Assembly: GCF_029784135.1 (NCBI RefSeq)
Contig: NC_073745.1
Span: 46,527,116 to 46,591,115, forward strand
Direction: 5' to 3'
Length of the DNA stretch: 64,000 bases
Source: Toxorhynchites rutilus septentrionalis
Taxonomy: Eukaryota; Arthropoda; Insecta; Diptera; Culicidae
The notes beneath the pieces were generated by a model. It searched no databases. It saw nothing but the letters and a program-made list of their open reading frames with translations, and was not told the DNA's origin. Positions 23,690-33,332 of the stretch are shown piece after piece (the first letter of the stretch is position 1; each line of letters begins with the position of its first letter). Both the position numbers and the translations under genes were made by a program.

Positions 23690-25550
23690 GGTTAGTAAGG
23701 TGGAAAACCGATTACTCGCGGTGTACTCGAGTGGGTGACATATTTTTAGGAGAAGGATGAGATATAAGGAAATTGTAACAATGTTGGTGAACACTCAATT
23801 CTTAAATCTATTCGTATATCTATAGTTTATTTACATTTCAACTTATTCTACTATTTATAGCAAGGGGACGAATTACCCGCAAAGGAAGGAAAGTAGGGTA
23901 TAAGGATGTAGGGACAATCACACACGAAGAATACTGGACAATTTTCGAGTGTTTTTTTTTCCTATTTCAGTAATTCCAAATGAAATCGTCCTAAAAATGC
24001 AGATTTTAAAAATTTGTATTTTTTATTCCAATGAAAGTGTGTATTCCATTTGGGTTGGAGGAAATATGAGTTTTCCACAGCAATTGGGAATTTTTTGATT
24101 CAAAGGTAACTTTTGAAAAGGGCGTATCGATTTGAGTAAGAGAAATCTTTGATAATTTATATCTCAAAAACTATGAGTCGTACCGAAATAGTGTCTTAGA
24201 AAGAATTATAGAGTATTGTTGGCTGAATTTGAAAAAAATATACACTGAGAAAATAAAATAAGTACCCTTTTTTCATTTACAAAATAAAATTTTAATTTGC
24301 TATATCAAAAAATATGTATTTTTTAATATTTTTTTCAATTTTTTCATATAAAATAGAAGTCATGTAGAAAATTTAAAAAATGGACCCAAGATGATAAAAC
24401 TATTTTTGACGAAATTTGTGGAACATCGAATTATTAGGAATTCTCGAAACTTCGAATTTTTGTATGTTAGCAATCACTTTTAGTCACAAATTATGAATCC
24501 TGATGGGATTTAAAACAAAAAAGGTTATTATCAATCTCCTTCTAAATGTAGCCATTCTCGAGATATTTAAAAAAAATAAAATATTTGTAATTTATTGTCT
24601 TTTTAATAGTAAAAAGGGCCCTTTAACAAACGAATGAGTAATTTGATTTATGTTGTATATATATTTTGAATATTTTTGCAACAGTTTTTTTCCATGCAAC
24701 GAAAATTTTGAATGGCACAGATGATACAAATAGATTACAGATGAAAAATGTTTTAGGATAACTGTGACGAAATTAGACTGCTTGCAAAATACTGATTACC
24801 CTCTAATTTTTAATGACACAACCTCTGTTGCTTTCTGGAGTATATTTTCCCCAAATCAACAGATTGAACTGTTTGTTGATAAACCTGAATTCACGATTTT
24901 AAATGAAGAGCTGAAAGATTTTAATCTAACTATTCTCACAAACATCTGCGAGCAATCTTACGTGGGTTCAATGTCCAATGCTACTAAATTTGAAGATCAT
25001 TTTAAGGCGGCAAGAATATTTATATTGAGATGGCAACAGAAGCGATAGCGACGGCAGACCTTTTTTTAATGATATTCATATAAACCATGGAAATACTCAT
25101 GAAAAGAGTGTTTCGGCTAATAATCCCCAACTATCCGCTTATGATTTTATGAAGTCCGGACGGTTTTTTCTCCACATCTCTGCTTACAAACGATAGTCAA
25201 TCGATAGTCGAACCGTTTTAGTACAAGGAAAATGTTAGATTGTGGGACTTCTCAATATTTTCCGGTGCCACAATGTCACGATGTGGCGATACTTTTTTTT
25301 CGAATTACGTTTGCAGTTTCAATATATTCGGGATTGTTCATTGGTGTTGATCGGAAATCATTTTAAAATTGTTGCTTACTCACAATTACTCACAATTGAC
25401 ATTGAATCTAATACACTTACATCAGGTGCGCGAGTTGAAACCACAAAATATGTTTATTCGAAGCAATCCGACCCATTCGTCAACATCTTCATATTCGGCA
25501 AAGTGATGAACCCTGAAATCTAGCGAAAAAATAAGAATATACGGGTCTTA
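23690..25550. other. AT-rich intron sequence with one unexplained ORF
   Basis: 23700-23935 shares the phrase ACCGATTACTCGCGGT with the 3' UTR of the nested LINE (17190), so it may be a LINE 3' fragment. The 95-codon frame 24764-25048 (+) contains QIELFVDKPEF and ILTNICEQSYVG, has no domain I know, and lies between repeats. It may be a transposon relic. Confidence 0.35.
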
Positions 25551-25628
25551 TATTTTGCGATAAGGAACGAAATTACCAATTATCACGAAAATCTGAGAAC
25601 CACTATATCGGATTGGCATGGAATGGCT
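25551..25628 (-). repeat. Copy of the ATGCCAAACCGATATA repeat arm
   Basis: Contains CACGAAAATCTGAGAACCAC and ATCGGATTGGCATGGAAT, matching the arms at 41031-41103, 42812-42885 and 42938-42980. It ends directly at the mariner terminus, so the mariner may have inserted beside or into this repeat. Confidence 0.7.
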
Positions 25629-25629
25629 G

Positions 25630-26600
25630 TATACTATGATCAGAAAGTACTGGGATTTTTTTATTCAAACGTACCGTACATGCGGGTACCGTTTTTTTTC
25701 TTCTGTTGGCACGACCTTAAAACGCACATCTGTCAGGTTGTAGTGCTGTTTAGGAATAATTCATGGTAGTCGCTAGAAAAATTATTAATTTACAAATATC
25801 AATACAAAATACAAAACAAAAAAGAAAAAAGGGACCACAACACATTATAATCCATACTTAGTGCATACCAGCCTTCAAATATACTTGTTGCCAAGCCGAC
25901 ATGGCGTTTGTAAACACACTTTTATACGAACACTCTTTTGTCTTCGCCATTCCACACACGCACACACTATGTCCACTCACACAGATTTGCACACTTCCGT
26001 ACGAACACACTTTGTTGAACGAACACGCTATGTAATACTCGATGACTGAAAATAAATCAACCCAACAACACGCTTTTCCTACGCTAGTCCGTAACTTTTC
26101 CATAACCAAATCGTCGTAATGAGAACAAAAAGATATCGGTGTGACTTGCCGTATTGGGCAAGTAGTTCCCGAACAAGTGCCATCCGATCATTAGTGTCGG
26201 CCTGTCCGTTGCAAACGGCCGGAAATGTGGAACGACAATACTTGGATTTTGTATGATGATAACGCGCCATCGCATCGAGCCCGAATTTTACTGAATTATT
26301 TGATCAAAGATCAAGTAAATACCATCGAGCACGCACCGTATTCATCTGATATGGCGCCGTGCTGAAGTTGCCACTTCGTGGAAAGAGATTTTAGTCGTTC
26401 GAGAAGATTAAAGAGAATCCGACGAGGGAACTAAAGGCCATTTCTTCGTCGGCTTACCAGGGATGCATGGAGGACTGGGTCAAGCGTTGGCACATGGCTT
26501 CAAATTGATCATATTTTTAGGAAGATGAAATAATTTGCCTGAAATTTAACTCTATTTTGTTTTTTTTTAAATTCCCAGTAGTTTCTGATCATACGGTATA
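25630..26600 (+). mobile_element. Mariner element, internally degraded, with both terminal repeats
   Basis: Inverted ends TATACTATGATCAGAAAGTA (25630 onward) and its imperfect inverse CTGATCATACGGTATA (to 26600) bound a 971 bp element. The coding part on the + strand near 26225-26535 gives mariner C-terminal phrases: WILYDDNAPSHRA, LNYLIKDQVNTIEHAPYSSDMAPC and GCMEDWVKRW. The DDNAPSH and SSDMAP segments hold the second and third catalytic aspartates of a DD34D transposase. The N-terminal half is not readable and several frames are broken, so it is not autonomous. Confidence 0.85.
26225..26535 (+). pseudogene. Mariner transposase C-terminal relic
   Basis: Broken reading frame inside the element at 25630-26600 containing the DDNAPSHRA and HAPYSSDMAP motifs of mariner DD34D transposases, then the usual C-terminal YQGCMEDWVKRW phrase. 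At least one stop (after DMAPC) interrupts it. Catalysis of cut-and-paste transposition at TA sites is the family's role; this copy cannot do it. Confidence 0.8.
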
Positions 26601-27124
26601 TTAAAGCATCCATATTATAAATCGGAAACTATTGTGCACATTTAATATAGATTCAAGCAATCACGGAATGTCGACTTCCATAGAGATAGCCCTGATATAA
26701 ACGCAACCTTGTTCGGTTCATCAAATTTGCTGAAAGGAAACAAAGCTAGTCGAGATATTTAATGAGAAACTATTTGTTGTAACGTTTTATTCAATAATCA
26801 TATCATATAATCATATATCATATATCATATAAAGTCTCTATAATACGAATAAAAAGAAGAACGTTCGCAATCCATACCCAGTGCAATGTACATAGGCAAT
26901 AAGGATACAAATTTCGACATATGGCTTGTATAATGTTCCTGTGAGGGTATGAATGAATAATGAATCCATAAACTCAGCTGCTTTTACAAAAAGACGTAAT
27001 CCATCTGCCTTTTTTATTGCCAAAACAGAAAGAAATTTAACATCAAATTTCCGTAACAAATCCGACTATTTCATTGTTCTATGAAATGGTCTCTACCAAG
27101 AAAAATTGTACGCGAATTCATTTC
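26601..27124. other. AT-rich, no recognised gene
   Basis: Contains an ATCATAT micro-repeat (about 26795-26830) and a 73-codon minus-strand frame without known motifs. Confidence 0.5.
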
Positions 27125-27204
27125 AAAAATTTTCGAGAGCACAATGCACACTATCCATATGAAGTCTATGATTGGCTGGTTTAGCCATATGTAGCCGTCA
27201 ACGT
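27125..27204 (+). repeat. Repeat shared with 37046-37122
   Basis: TTTCGAGAGCACAATGCACA through TTAGCCATATGTAGCCGTCA matches 37046-37122 with small indels. In both places it ends near the same phrase; here the SINE head follows. Confidence 0.7.
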
Positions 27205-27206
27205 TG

Positions 27207-27475
27207 GTGCTCGCGTGGCCGAATGGTTAACGTCACACCTAACATGCCAGGGGTTCGGGTTCGATTCCCATTCTGGTTGGGGGAATTTTTCGTCAAAGAA
27301 ATTTCCTCCGACCTGCACTGTGGTGACCCGTATTCTAGAGCTTGCCACTCAGAATGCATTTAAGGCGTGTTATTTGGCATAAAAATCTCAACTAAGAACT
27401 AGTAAAAAAGACGCAAGTAATACTACGTTGAGATGACGAAGTTCGTCTAGAAACGTTAGTGCCATTTAAGAGGAA
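27207..27475 (+). mobile_element. tRNA-derived SINE (Feilai-like)
   Basis: The head has RNA polymerase III promoter boxes: A box TGGCCGAATGG at 27216-27226 and B box GGTTCGATTCC at 27258-27268, about 31 bp apart as in tRNA genes. A unique body follows (GGGGGAATTTTTCGTC, AAGGCGTGTTATTTGGCAT, CTCAACTAAGAACTAG). It is shared by a headless copy at 15985-16168 and a fragment near 33011. The box region cannot fold as a functional tRNA over its full length and lacks a normal acceptor end, so it is a SINE and not a tRNA gene. Feilai is the tRNA-derived SINE known in Aedes; the assignment is tentative. Confidence 0.7.
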
Positions 27476-27878
27476 AAAGATTGATATTGCAATATGAGCG
27501 AGTGAAACAAGAGACACATTGCAAATAAGCATTTAAGCTTTTCGCTTACTCTGCCATATAATAATAAAGAGGGATAAAATAAAGATAGATAAAGATAATA
27601 AGATAATAATAATAAAGAGGGATAAAAATTCACGTTTATGCTCTCCTTTTTACTATTAGACACTCCTTTCTCCTTTTTACTATAAAACAATTTCCAACTT
27701 CATTTTATAATGAGGTGTAATATTACCACGTATTTATTCAACAGCACCAGTGGTTATGTGGAGAGCGTGGTCATATCAAACAGCCTTGCATTCCAGTTAT
27801 TTCCACCCTTCAGCACACGAGAAAAGCATTTTTTCTGCTGAAGATGAAATGTTTTCTGCCAATTCTAGTTTGGGTGTA
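27476..27878. other. AT-rich, no recognised gene
   Basis: Contains AATAATAA/AAAGATA micro-repeats at 27560-27630 and otherwise nothing identifiable. Confidence 0.5.
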
Positions 27879-28511
27879 CCGTTCTGAATCATATTTCGGA
27901 CGCTTAAGGCATATGATGCAGAAAACAGATCTAAACTTTATGCACAAGTATTATTTGGTTGATATTTTCAATAAATTAATTCAATATGCTTCAAGGCTTT
28001 CTACTTTGGTACCTATTTGATTGAAAACATAAATAAATTATCGAATAAAATGCTTTTCAAATGAAGCGAATATTAAACTTCGGACACTAAATCAAATTTC
28101 GGACGGATTGAATTCAAATTTCGGACACTTTATTTTGTAATTTTTTGGACGAAAATTACATTACACTTGATTATATTTCATAGTCAACTGGGAAACACTT
28201 ATCAAGCAATCACAGTAAACTGTTAACGATAATGAGAAATGATGAAACACGGGAGAAATTTAAATATTTATGAACGGGTAAATTCTACGTGCTAACGCTA
28301 AGAAAACGTCAAACACATACGATAATGAGAAGTGTTGTAAGATTTCAGCCGATTATGTTATAATTCAAACGTAGTTCTTATGTGAAATGATAGTGAAACC
28401 AAGAAATTACTCTATAGAAGCAATTGTGATACTAATTTTATAGTTATATCATCAGTGCATTAAGCATTTCAAGATATTAGAACAAAGTGTCCGAAATATG
28501 ATTCAGAACGG
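27879..28511. mobile_element. TA-flanked inverted-repeat element (633 bp)
   Basis: Terminal repeats start CCGTTCTGAATCATATTTCG, 24 of 25 bases matched in inverse at the right end, with TA at 27877-27878 and 28512-28513. Internal ATTTCGGACAC phrases recur at 28080-28130. There is no coding region. The ends resemble those of the larger element at 39650-41022 (CCGTTTTGTCTCATATTCCG), so both may belong to one superfamily of TA-inserting elements. Their autonomous partner is not in the window. Confidence 0.75.
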
Positions 28512-28537
28512 TACACACATTATACATTCCTCCCAAC

Positions 28538-29812
28538 GTGTTTTCGTATCGTTGGTCATCGCAGGCCAATACTTTTCCCATCTGGAAATTTACGGATTTC
28601 ATCCCGAAAAAAGCGTTCTTCTTTTTTGAATCCAAGAGTAAATCCAGCCAATTGTTGATACCCTGTTCTGAAGTATCGATCGCAAGAAATGGTAGTCGGA
28701 AGAGGCAAGGTCTGGACTATAAGGTGGAACCAGAATTTCCCATCTGCTATTTTCCAAATAGTTTTCGACTCAAACAACAACATGAGGTCGAGCGTTGTCA
28801 TGATGACATATTGTCGATTCGTATCCGGTCGCATTATCCAGGTTTTTTATTTTATCTTATTTTACAAAGACAACCTGGTACAGTTCATTCTGAATCGCAC
28901 CAAAATATTCCGAAACGTAAGAAACGAAAATTTCAAAATAATGATGATGATAATGTACATCAAAATAAAATTAGTTTTGCGGATGTTGTTAAAAGTGCGA
29001 ACACTTCTAACAACAATAAGATAATGGGTTATAGTAATAGTACTAGTATCATGCAAAGTAATCGTAAGACTCATCCGGTTATTGTAATCAAGCCTAAAGA
29101 GTCCAAACAAGCTTGCGAGGATACTCGGAAGCATTTGAAGACAAAATTAGATCCAAGAACACACAAAATTAGTAATTTCAGAAATGGAAGAAATGGCTCC
29201 ATCATTGTTGAGTGTGCAACTGGAGCTAATATAGATAATGTGAAAGATGACATCGAAAGCAATTTGGGTGAGAAGTATAGTGCTGTTGTTCCCATATCGG
29301 TGCCCAGATTAAAAATCGTGGGCATGAGCGATCAGCATTCCTCCGATGTTTTCATTGATTACCTCCGAAGTCAGAATGAAGGCATCGAAATAAAAGATGT
29401 AAAGGTTTTAAATGTGTACGAAAATCCACGCTTCACCTACAATAAGTTTACTGCTGTAATTGAAGTAGATGTTGACACATATAACTGTTTATTGAACGCG
29501 AAAAAAGTAAATGTGGGGTTCGATCGGTGCTCCGTAGTTCCTGCGATTAATGTATTAAGATGCTTCAAATGTGGAGAATTTGGACACAAGAGCACGGATT
29601 GCAAACAAAATTTTGAAACGTGCTCAAGGTGTAGTCAGAAACACAAGACATCTGAATGCAAGTCAACTGTGTTGAAATGTGTTAATTGTTTGAAAATGAA
29701 TACAGAATGGAAATTGAATTTGGACGTCAATCATGCCGCATTTAGCTCTGAATGTTTAGTATATCAGAGACTTTTTGATTTGAAAAAAAGCAGCTTGCAT
29801 TTCAATAAATAG
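28538..29812 (+). CDS. LINE ORF1, gag-like CCHC protein (N-terminus chimeric)
   Basis: The open frame is 424 codons. The first ~105 codons lie antisense to a mariner relic and are unlikely to be native. Native-looking sequence starts near residue 110 with basic stretch PKRKKRKFQ and SFADVVKSAN. The C-terminal third has CFKCGEFGHKSTDC (CX2CX4HX4C), then CSRCSQKHKTSEC (a CX2CX3HX4C variant) and CVNC. Such proteins bind the element's RNA and form the ribonucleoprotein. The frame ends with TAG at 29810-29812 and is exactly in phase with ORF2. No native AUG is obvious. GC and codon use match ORF2. Confidence 0.75.
   Translation: MFSYRWSSQANTFPIWKFTDFIPKKAFFFFESKSKSSQLLIPCSEVSIARNGSRKRQGLDYKVEPEFPICYFPNSFRLKQQHEVERCHDDILSIRIRSHYPGFLFYLILQRQPGTVHSESHQNIPKRKKRKFQNNDDDNVHQNKISFADVVKSANTSNNNKIMGYSNSTSIMQSNRKTHPVIVIKPKESKQACEDTRKHLKTKLDPRTHKISNFRNGRNGSIIVECATGANIDNVKDDIESNLGEKYSAVVPISVPRLKIVGMSDQHSSDVFIDYLRSQNEGIEIKDVKVLNVYENPRFTYNKFTAVIEVDVDTYNCLLNAKKVNVGFDRCSVVPAINVLRCFKCGEFGHKSTDCKQNFETCSRCSQKHKTSECKSTVLKCVNCLKMNTEWKLNLDVNHAAFSSECLVYQRLFDLKKSSLHFNK
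28556..28850 (-). pseudogene. Mariner transposase C-terminal relic
   Basis: Minus-strand frames contain CHHDNARPHVVV, then EILVPPYSPDLASSDYHFL, then INNWLDLLLDSKKEERFF RDEIRKFPD, in the order of a DD34D mariner C-terminus with frameshifts between them. The second and third catalytic aspartates are visible (HHDNA and SPDLA). The relic is overlapped on the + strand by the first ~100 codons of the open frame called ORF1 below, which are therefore not native LINE sequence. Confidence 0.8.
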
Positions 29813-29818
29813 CAACCA
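29810..29818 (+). promoter_or_regulatory. Single in-frame TAG CAA between LINE ORF1 and ORF2
   Basis: ORF1 and ORF2 share one frame with only this TAG between them, followed by CAA CCA. UAG followed by CAA is the core of known stop-codon readthrough contexts (for example the tobamovirus UAG-CAA-UUA). ORF2 lacks a nearby AUG. Readthrough is inference; a simple nonsense mutation in a fused ORF is the alternative. Confidence 0.45.
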
Positions 29819-29833
29819 GGTTCCAGAAGAATT

Positions 29834-32629
29834 GTGAACCAATATTATATTTTGTATTTGAATATTGCGGGACTGTCAACAAACTACGTAGCGTTACGTC
29901 AGATTGTTGAGGAAAAGCGTCCATTTCTAGTCCTTTTGTCTGAAACACACATTGTTGAAATAGAATCATTTGATCAGTATAGTATTCCGGGATATAATGT
30001 TGCTGCGTGTTTATCACATTCTAGGCACACTGGCGGTGTTGCTATTTATGTCAGAGAATCCGTTCAATTCAATCTTCGCCTCAACGAAGTGTTTGATGGT
30101 AACTGGTTCTTGGGCATTACAGTTGAACATGGCATGAAGATGGGTAATTTTGGTGTTTTGTATCATAGTCCCAGCTCAAGCGACTTGCGTTTTGTTGAAA
30201 TTTTAGAAAACTGGCTTGAAATGTTCCTTGACTCTAGCAAATTGAATATATTAGCTGGTGATTTCAATATTAATTGGCGTGATGACTACAATTCGAACCA
30301 TTTGAAGCGTGTATCCGATTTCTTCAATTTGAAACAAACAGTACATGAATTTACTCGCATTTCCAGGCACAGTAAAACTTTAATTGATCATGTTTATTCC
30401 AATTTTGATACTATTTACACAGTCACGGATACCAACTTGAAAATAACCGATCATGAGACTTTAATTATCAATATTGTAGATAATCTCGTGGTAAATGAAG
30501 ATGTTGTGAAATTAAAGTGCTGGAGGAAATATTCGAAGCATGCTGTTTCGAATCTCGTAGTGAGAAGCCTGGATTTTCCATTCGAGGTCGGTAATTTAGA
30601 TGAATCATCAGCTGTTCTAACTAATACCTTGAAAGAGTGTACAAATCGGCTTGTTACGCAAAAATTTGTTCCTATGAAAAACTCGAACAGCTGGTACAAT
30701 TTGGATCTTTTACGCCTTAAACGTGAGAGAGACAGATGGTACAAGAAATTTTGTAGAACAAATGATGGAAATCATTGGAATATGTACACAAACGCGCGCA
30801 ATATATATTCACAGTCGATTAAGAAAACTCGTTGTGAATATATTCAGAGGAAGATTGATCTGCATCAAAGCAACAGCAAGGAGTTATGGAAAATTTTGAA
30901 ATCTTTATTAAAACCTAGTAATAGCAAACCGCGTTCCATAACTTTTAATGGCACACTTGAACAGTCTGAACAGGCTATAGCATCTAAGTTTAACGATTAT
31001 TTTGTCAATAGTGTTTCATTGATCAATCAGTCCATTGAATTGGTTGATGAACCTGATGAAATAAAACAGCCGGTTAACAGTAGTTGTAGATTTGAAAGTT
31101 TTCACCCAATTACATTAAATGAACTTAGAACTATTTGCTTTTCTTTAGGAAAAACGGCTGGAGTGGATAATGTCAATGCTAGAGTTATTCAAGATTGCTT
31201 TCATGTCATCGATCACATCTTGCTGGACCTTATTAATAAATCTTTGCTAACTGGGCATGTGCCTAAGGTGTGGAAGGAATCTTTAATAGTTCCAATTCAA
31301 AAGGTTGCTGGAACGATTAAAGCCGAAGAGTTTCGTCCCATCAATATGTTGCACACGCTAGAGAAAATATTAGAAGTAGTCGTTAAAGGCCAGCTGCTGG
31401 AATATTTAAATTGCAATGCTTTGCTAATACCAGAACAATCGGGATATCGGGAAGGTCATTCCTGTGAAACCGCATTGAACTTGGTATTAGCAAAATGGAA
31501 AGAGAAACTAGAGTGCAAAGAGAATATCATTGCTGTTTTTTTGGATCTAAAACGCGCTTTCGAAACAATTTCTAGGCCCTTGTTGTTGAACACGATTAAG
31601 CGCTTTGGATTTACGAGTACTGCATATAAATGGTTCGAAAGCTATTTAAATGACAGAACTCAACGGACTATTTTTAATGATACAATTTCGAATCCCCTAG
31701 GGAATAATCTTGGAGTACCTCAGGGAAGTGTATTAGGGCCCCTTTTATTTATTATGTATATCAATGACATGGGAAGAGTTTTACGATTTTGTGATATCAA
31801 TCTTTTTGCAGATGATACTGTGTTATTCATTGCAGCTAATGATTTACATCAGGTCGTTTTACATTTGAATGGAGATTTACATTCTTTAAGTAGATGGTTG
31901 AAGTATAAGCAATTGAAATTGAACATAAGTAAAACTAAATATATGGTAATCTCGCGAAATCGTTTAAATGAAAACGTCTCCATCGTTATTGATAATGAGA
32001 CTATTGATCGAGTTCGGGACATTAAATATCTTGGCGTGATTATTGATGACAAACTCAAGTTCAACACTCACATTGACAATGTCATCAAGAAAATTGCCAA
32101 GAAGTATGGAATCTTATGTCGATTGAAAAACGATTTAACTATTTGCAGCAAAATACAGCTATACAAATCAATCATCTCTCCTCATTTAGACTTTTGCTCT
32201 TCCATTTTATTTTTAGCCAATGACACTCAAATATCGAGATTACAGCGCTTGCAAAACAAAATAATGCGGTTGATACTAAAATGTAACAGATTCACTTCCT
32301 CATCTTTAATGTTGGACGCTCTGCAATGGTTATCCGTGAAGCAAAGGATTGTTTATTTAACTATGGTGTTCATTTTCAAAGTAGTTAAAGGTTTGCTGCC
32401 TCGATATTTGTGTGATCGAGTTGAAAGAGGAATTGACTTTCATAGTTATAACACCAGAAACGCGAATGAAATAAGAACACCTAATTTCTTGTCATGTGCT
32501 TCACAAAATTCGTTGTACTTCAAAGGAATAAATGTGTTCAACTCGATGCCAAGACATATTAAATGCGCAACAACACTTACAGAATTTAAGAGGCACTGTA
32601 TTTCACATGTAAAAGCTGTGTTCTCTTAA
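29834..32629 (+). CDS. LINE ORF2, endonuclease-reverse transcriptase
   Basis: 931 codons without interruption. The N-terminal AP-endonuclease domain has SETH (E37), LAGDFNINW (about 141-148) and ITDHETL (D206-H207). The RT domain has the fingers phrase LDLKRAFETI, GVPQGSVLGPLLF near 626-638 and the catalytic FADD near 658. The conserved C-terminal region follows, and no RNase H. It nicks the target and reverse transcribes the element RNA (target-primed reverse transcription). The first codon of the listed frame is GTG. The frame extends without a stop back to the TAG of ORF1 24 bases upstream, in the same phase, and no ATG precedes the EN domain. The frame is intact, so the copy could be recent. 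Confidence 0.85.
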   Translation: MNQYYILYLNIAGLSTNYVALRQIVEEKRPFLVLLSETHIVEIESFDQYSIPGYNVAACLSHSRHTGGVAIYVRESVQFNLRLNEVFDGNWFLGITVEHGMKMGNFGVLYHSPSSSDLRFVEILENWLEMFLDSSKLNILAGDFNINWRDDYNSNHLKRVSDFFNLKQTVHEFTRISRHSKTLIDHVYSNFDTIYTVTDTNLKITDHETLIINIVDNLVVNEDVVKLKCWRKYSKHAVSNLVVRSLDFPFEVGNLDESSAVLTNTLKECTNRLVTQKFVPMKNSNSWYNLDLLRLKRERDRWYKKFCRTNDGNHWNMYTNARNIYSQSIKKTRCEYIQRKIDLHQSNSKELWKILKSLLKPSNSKPRSITFNGTLEQSEQAIASKFNDYFVNSVSLINQSIELVDEPDEIKQPVNSSCRFESFHPITLNELRTICFSLGKTAGVDNVNARVIQDCFHVIDHILLDLINKSLLTGHVPKVWKESLIVPIQKVAGTIKAEEFRPINMLHTLEKILEVVVKGQLLEYLNCNALLIPEQSGYREGHSCETALNLVLAKWKEKLECKENIIAVFLDLKRAFETISRPLLLNTIKRFGFTSTAYKWFESYLNDRTQRTIFNDTISNPLGNNLGVPQGSVLGPLLFIMYINDMGRVLRFCDINLFADDTVLFIAANDLHQVVLHLNGDLHSLSRWLKYKQLKLNISKTKYMVISRNRLNENVSIVIDNETIDRVRDIKYLGVIIDDKLKFNTHIDNVIKKIAKKYGILCRLKNDLTICSKIQLYKSIISPHLDFCSSILFLANDTQISRLQRLQNKIMRLILKCNRFTSSSLMLDALQWLSVKQRIVYLTMVFIFKVVKGLLPRYLCDRVERGIDFHSYNTRNANEIRTPNFLSCASQNSLYFKGINVFNSMPRHIKCATTLTEFKRHCISHVKAVFS

Positions 32630-32935
32630 CAGCTGAACGAGTTTTTGTTTATTTTTATGACGAAGATCTTTACTGACGAAGTTTTATACGAACGGATAAT
32701 TGAATGTGGACAATTTTTTTGCAATTTGTTTTCAATATTTTCAATGAATCTGACGAAGTTTTTGAACGGATTATATTATGTAGATTATTTAATTTTTTTT
32801 AAATCATCTTTTTTAAATTTGTATTGATCTCTATTATGTCTGTCATGATCTTGGTGATGATGGACTATTTTTATTTTTATTTTGTCGTTCTTATAGTTGT
32901 ATTAGTTTAAAAAAATAAAAAATAAAAGTAGTCTA

Positions 32936-33332
32936 CAAAAGTTTGAGCGTCGCGCGCGAGACACAGATATAAAGTATATTAAATTGAAAGATTTTTTTAA
33001 GTGCCGGTCTAGGAATTTTTCGTAAAGGAAATTTTCTCGATTTCTCTGAATGAGGGTATTCAAAGTCAATCTAAAACAAGGCTGGCGGTTGGACTTGTGC
33101 TCTGGTGGACCACTTGGCTGCAAGGGCCTCGTCGGGACCGTATCGGCTCTGTGGCGGACATGACTGAGTATTGGCTTTTTTGGACATTGCAATTTTTTGA
33201 ACTTATATCTGTAAATAAAATCAGTTCGTTTTTCATGTTTGCTAAACTGATTTCAATGTTGAAAAAAAAATAAATTATCTTTTAGATAACTCGTCTTGCT
33301 CAAACCTCTGTAGGGGAAGGAGGCGGGACCAT
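32936..33332. other. Spacer with a SINE body fragment
   Basis: 33011-33050 reads GGAATTTTTCGTAAAGGAAA, similar to the SINE body at 27283. Otherwise nothing is identifiable. Confidence 0.4.

Larger units (their letters stand above)
28851..32935 (+). mobile_element. CR1/L2-like non-LTR retrotransposon with long ORFs
   Basis: It has a two-ORF LINE structure: a CCHC gag-like ORF1, an EN-RT ORF2, then a ~300 bp 3' UTR ending in an A-rich tail (TTTAAAAAAATAAAAAATAAAA, about 32905-32930). There is no RNase H. The C-terminal RT region (LQRLQNKIMRLIL..., LDALQWLSVKQRI) is of the type seen in CR1, L2 and Jockey-group elements. The 5' boundary is placed where mariner homology stops. The copy may be 5'-truncated because no separate 5' UTR is visible. 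The LINE relic at 16793-19750 is an older member of the same family. Confidence 0.8.

Noticed and set aside
23546..23794. IYIYIY-rich ORFs on both strands
   Set aside because: Translation of a (TA)n microsatellite.
27207..27290. Functional tRNA gene
   Set aside because: A and B boxes are present, but the acceptor and anticodon stems do not pair convincingly and the body repeats elsewhere without the head; it is a SINE.
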